From: CAXSBR01 sp964236495
Lineage (GTDB): Bacteria; Actinomycetota; Actinomycetes; Mycobacteriales; Jatrophihabitantaceae
Reading direction: 5' to 3'
NCBI GenBank assembly: GCA_964236495.1
Contig: CAXSBR010000031.1
Coordinates: 1-26,307, forward strand
DNA: 26,307 nucleotides
In this document: positions 23,634 through 26,307 of the stretch, in pieces
Position numbering within the stretch: the stretch's first letter is position 1
How the letters are laid out: each line of letters starts with the position of its first letter
Position numbers and translations under genes: made by a program
The notes under the pieces: generated by a model
Database searches by the model: none
Told to the model about the DNA's origin: nothing
Seen by the model: only the letters and a program-made list of their open reading frames with translations

Positions 23634-24758
23634 TCAGCGGCCGTGCATTGCCTGGGCGCGCCGGTACAGCCGGTACACCGAGTCGACCGCATGCTCGACG
23701 GTGACTGAAGGTGGAAAGGTGGTGGTGGTCTTGCGCAGCCGGTCCAACTCACCGGGCTGGGTGAACAGCGCAGTCAGCGCGTCGGCCATCTCGGCACCGT
23801 CGGCGACCAAGACGCCCTCGACGCCGTCTTCGATGAAGTCAACCAGCCCGTTGCCGCGGTAGCCCAGCACGGGCAGCCCGGCCGCGCGCGCCTCGAGGGC
23901 GGCGATGCCGAACGATTCCTGACGTGACGAAGCGACGAACAGGTCCGAGTCGTGCAGCAAGGCGCGGATCTCGGCCGGCTCGCGGTGGCCCAGCAAGGTC
24001 ACCCAGTCGCCAAGGCCGAGCCGGTCGATCTGGGCCAACAGGTCGTCGCGACGCGGACCCTGGCCCACGACACTGACCCGGACGCACGTGTCGGCCGGAA
24101 CCCGTGCGCGCACCTGCCCCAGCACGTCGAGGAACTCGTCGACGTGCTTGCGCTTCTTCAGCCGACCCACCAGCACCAACCGGAACTGAGCGGAGCCGGC
24201 CCGACCGTCACCGGTCTCGCGCACCGTCGGACCGGGCTGCCACCACTGCGTGTCCACCAGGTTGGGCACCACCGACACCGGACCGAAGCGCGGCAAGGTT
24301 CGCCGTACATGCCCGGCTGCAACGCTCGACACCGCCGACCAGGCGGCGCGCATCCGGCCCCAGCCGAAGGGCAGCGTGGAGACCCGGGTGGCGATGGCGA
24401 TCTTCCACCACAGCGAGTGGACGGTGACGGCGACCGGAATGCCCCGCCGGCTGGCCGCGCGGACCACGTAGATCGCCAGCGGGGAGACGACGGTGAAGTG
24501 GGCGTGCACGACGTCCACCGGTGCACGGTCCAGCGCGGCGGCGACCATCCGGTAATTGATCCACGGCAACGCCACTGTCATCCACCGTCCGGCGCGCGCT
24601 CGCACGACGTCCAACGGCAGGTCGATCGAGTCGTGCACCGCAGTGATCACGGTGACGTCGTGGCCGTCGGCCTGCTGATGCAGCGCCAAGGCCTCCACCT
24701 GGCGCTCGATGCCCCCGATGTCAGGTGCGAACGAGTCGGCGGCATGCACGATCCTCAT
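23634..24758 (-). CDS. GT4 family glycosyltransferase
   Basis: A 374-residue GT-B fold enzyme. The N-terminal domain begins MRIVHAADSFAPDIGGIERQ with the glycine-rich donor/acceptor loop. The C-terminal nucleotide-sugar domain has LVLVGRLKKRKHVDEFLDVL and SVVGQGPRRDDL, and the E-x7-E motif is in ESFGIAALEA. It is likely to transfer a sugar to a lipid or glycan of the envelope; acceptor and donor cannot be read from the sequence. There is no membrane helix. The start ATG 24758 is clear from the family's N-terminus. It lies 47 bases after the P450 on the same strand, perhaps as a second gene. Confidence 0.9.
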   Translation of the reverse strand: MRIVHAADSFAPDIGGIERQVEALALHQQADGHDVTVITAVHDSIDLPLDVVRARAGRWMTVALPWINYRMVAAALDRAPVDVVHAHFTVVSPLAIYVVRAASRRGIPVAVTVHSLWWKIAIATRVSTLPFGWGRMRAAWSAVSSVAAGHVRRTLPRFGPVSVVPNLVDTQWWQPGPTVRETGDGRAGSAQFRLVLVGRLKKRKHVDEFLDVLGQVRARVPADTCVRVSVVGQGPRRDDLLAQIDRLGLGDWVTLLGHREPAEIRALLHDSDLFVASSRQESFGIAALEARAAGLPVLGYRGNGLVDFIEDGVEGVLVADGAEMADALTALFTQPGELDRLRKTTTTFPPSVTVEHAVDSVYRLYRRAQAMHGR

Positions 24759-24778
24759 AGCTGGCCGCTGCTCACAGG

Positions 24779-24810
24779 TGCCCGGTTCTCATGGCTGCCC
24801 GGTTCTCATG
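24779..24810. repeat. Short direct repeat at the end of the P450 gene, 15 bp with a 17-bp period
   Basis: TGCCCGGTTCTCATG occurs at 24779-24793 and 24796-24810. The second copy overlaps the P450 stop codon. Each copy contains CATGAGA on the minus strand, so both provide a small ATG start. It looks like a tandem slippage event. Confidence 0.6.
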
Positions 24811-26023
24811 CCTGCGCTGTCGTCGTACGTTGCGCTGCGCCACGCAGCCGCACGGGCAGGGACTCCACGCCGTACACGATGGACAGTTCCCGGAACTTCA
24901 GCTCGCCGGGATCGACGGCCAACTCCATGTCAGGGAAGCGGCGGGCAAGCGCGCGGAATGCCACCCGCAGTTCGAGACGGGCCAGCTCCGAGCCGATGCA
25001 GCGGTGAAATCCGTGCCCGAACGCCAGATGGGCGCGCTCGCCGCGATGCGGGTTGAAGGTGTCGGCGTCGGTTCCGAACGCGTCGTCACGGTTGGCACCG
25101 CTCAGCGAGCAGACGACGACGTCGCCGGCTTTGATCCGGCGCCCGAACAGGTCCAAATCGGTGCGGGCGAAGCGCGGAAAGGAGATCTGGACGACGCTGA
25201 GGTAGCGCAGCAGTTCGCTGACGACGCGGTCGACGGCGGTGTCGTCGTCGCGGATCAAGCGCCGCGTTTCCGGATCGCGCAGCAAGGTGAGCATGCCCAG
25301 CGCGAGCATGCTGGCCGAGGTCTCGTAGCCCCCGGTGAACACGCCGTCGGCCAGGCCGGCCAACTCATTGTCGTCGATGTCGTCGCCGTGCTTGTTCAAA
25401 ATCGAGCCGAGCATTCCCTCGCCGGGATTCTCGCGCTGTGCTCGAACCGCCTCGATCAGGAACTCGCGCGATTCCGACATGGCGCCGAAGGTGCCCGCGC
25501 CACCGCCGGTGACATCGAAGCGGGCGTGTCCGAGCAGGCGGAACCGCTCGCGGTCCTCGGCGGGCAACCCGAGCAGCTCGCAGATGACAAGAAACGGAAT
25601 CGGAAAGGAGAACTCGGCCACGAAGTCCACGACGTCTCCGCCGGCCTCGAGTACGTCGAGCTGGTGTTCGACGATCCGCTCGATCATCGGCTGTAGAGCG
25701 GCGAGCCGCTTGCCGGTAAACTCGGGAACCAGCATGGTTCGCAGCCGGGTGTGATCGGGCGGGTCGGTGAATCCCAACCCGCCGATGGCCGCGTCACCGT
25801 CGCCGTTGCCGCCGAGAAGCGAACGGATGTCGGTGCTGTAATTGTCCCGGTCGCTGAGTACAGCGCGGGCCTGTTCGTATCCGCTGACGAGCCACACGTT
25901 CATGCCCAGGACCCGGCTCAGCTTGCTCACCGGGTCGTGCGTGCGCTTGGTTGCCAGCGCGGGCAGCGGGTCGAGCTCGATGCGCCGCAACGGCATCGTG
26001 ACCTTCCGCGGCAGCACCGACAC
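24806..26023 (-). CDS. Cytochrome P450
   Basis: A 405-residue bacterial class I P450 that uses ferredoxin and its reductase to hydroxylate a small molecule. FGHGFHRCIG holds the heme-ligand Cys342. The ExxR motif is ELLR (270-273), and the I-helix is GGYETSAS with Thr235 for oxygen activation. FTDPPDHTRLRTMLVPEFT is a typical C-helix region. The substrate is unknown. GTG 26023 is used (MSVLPRKVTM). The frame stays open upstream, including a segment RTDLRAWAGRRIL that could be real, so the true start may lie further upstream. The gene is next to a glycosyltransferase, which hints at modification of a lipid or glycolipid. Confidence 0.9.
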   Translation of the reverse strand: MSVLPRKVTMPLRRIELDPLPALATKRTHDPVSKLSRVLGMNVWLVSGYEQARAVLSDRDNYSTDIRSLLGGNGDGDAAIGGLGFTDPPDHTRLRTMLVPEFTGKRLAALQPMIERIVEHQLDVLEAGGDVVDFVAEFSFPIPFLVICELLGLPAEDRERFRLLGHARFDVTGGGAGTFGAMSESREFLIEAVRAQRENPGEGMLGSILNKHGDDIDDNELAGLADGVFTGGYETSASMLALGMLTLLRDPETRRLIRDDDTAVDRVVSELLRYLSVVQISFPRFARTDLDLFGRRIKAGDVVVCSLSGANRDDAFGTDADTFNPHRGERAHLAFGHGFHRCIGSELARLELRVAFRALARRFPDMELAVDPGELKFRELSIVYGVESLPVRLRGAAQRTTTAQA

Positions 26024-26257
26024 GCCGGCCAGCCCGGGCGCCGCGCCCGCAGAGCCCGACCGTCGGCGAACCGTTGCGGACAGGATGCGGCGGCCGGCCC
26101 ACGCGCGTAGGTCTGTGCGAACCGATGACGACGGCCTCAGCGTGTTCTCCCTGACGTGAACCGTGCTCGACGAGCGATGCGGTAGGCACCAGTTCGAAGC
26201 GGCTGGCGTGACACCGGAGTCTATTGCCAGAACAAGCGCAAATAAGCCAGGCGCTCC

Positions 26258-26307
26258 GCGGGTGAGGATCGAGCGACGGAGGAGCGAGGCCCGGAGCCCG
26301 TAGACAG
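26258..26307. repeat. Diverged copy of the 53-bp repeat unit, cut by the window edge
   Basis: The last 50 bases align without gaps to the first 50 bases of the unit at 16183, with seven differences (about 86% identity). Both start GCGGG and share ATCGAGCGACG, AGGAGCGAG and AGCCCGTAGA. As at 16183, the copy lies upstream of a minus-strand gene. More units may continue beyond the window. Confidence 0.75.

Overview
The window looks like chromosomal DNA of a high-GC actinobacterium, most likely a mycobacterium or close relative. The pointers are a mycobacterial-type LeuA, a RecR/YbaB pair, a DUF222-HNH (13E12-type) gene, a LigD-type ATP-dependent ligase, strong G/C bias at third codon positions, and several promoters whose -10 box lies 6 bases ahead of the start codon, as in leaderless mycobacterial mRNAs. 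No tRNA, rRNA, CRISPR array, integrase or transposase was seen.

Left end (1-5400). A partial membrane protein runs into a decayed 3' fragment of gabT. Next comes an AT-richer module on the minus strand: a good -35/-10 promoter, a secreted HExxHxxGxxH protease broken by two stop codons and a frameshift, and an intact lipoprotein gene. The module is bounded on its other side by the 3' end of the intact gabT, so gabT tails flank it. Upstream of gabT is a gamma-aminobutyraldehyde dehydrogenase; together these two enzymes convert 4-aminobutanal through GABA to succinate semialdehyde.

Middle (5400-16400). A secreted beta-lactamase-fold protein with two C-terminal GWAxDxD modules diverges from leuA. 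leuA is preceded by what looks like a leaderless 33-codon leader peptide with a branched-chain-rich stretch and by mutually exclusive hairpins, a candidate attenuator. Converging on leuA are a single-pass membrane protein with a long YPTQQ/YGQP repeat tail (its true start appears to be cut off by a one-base frameshift) and ybaB-recR. Then come a YihY/BrkB membrane protein (plus strand), a CtaG/DUF2243 pair and an ABC-F ATPase (minus strand). A 53-bp tandem repeat array separates the ABC-F gene from the DNA ligase. A diverged copy of the unit sits at the right edge of the window.

Right part (16480-26307). A stand-alone LigD-type DNA ligase, with a possible 45-residue ORF just ahead of it, diverges from a DUF222-HNH gene whose promoter overlaps a near-consensus LexA (SOS) box. 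Three minus-strand genes coupled by 4-base overlaps follow (zincin-type metallopeptidase, glycerate kinase, NTF2-like protein). After these come a gamma-glutamyltransferase homologue, a DUF427 protein, a GT4 glycosyltransferase and a cytochrome P450.

The observations most worth checking are the leuA leader, the gabT-flanked module, the 53-bp repeat family, the LexA-like box between the ligase and HNH genes, and the frameshift at the start of the repeat-tail membrane protein. All family assignments come from reading the sequence by eye; no database search was run.
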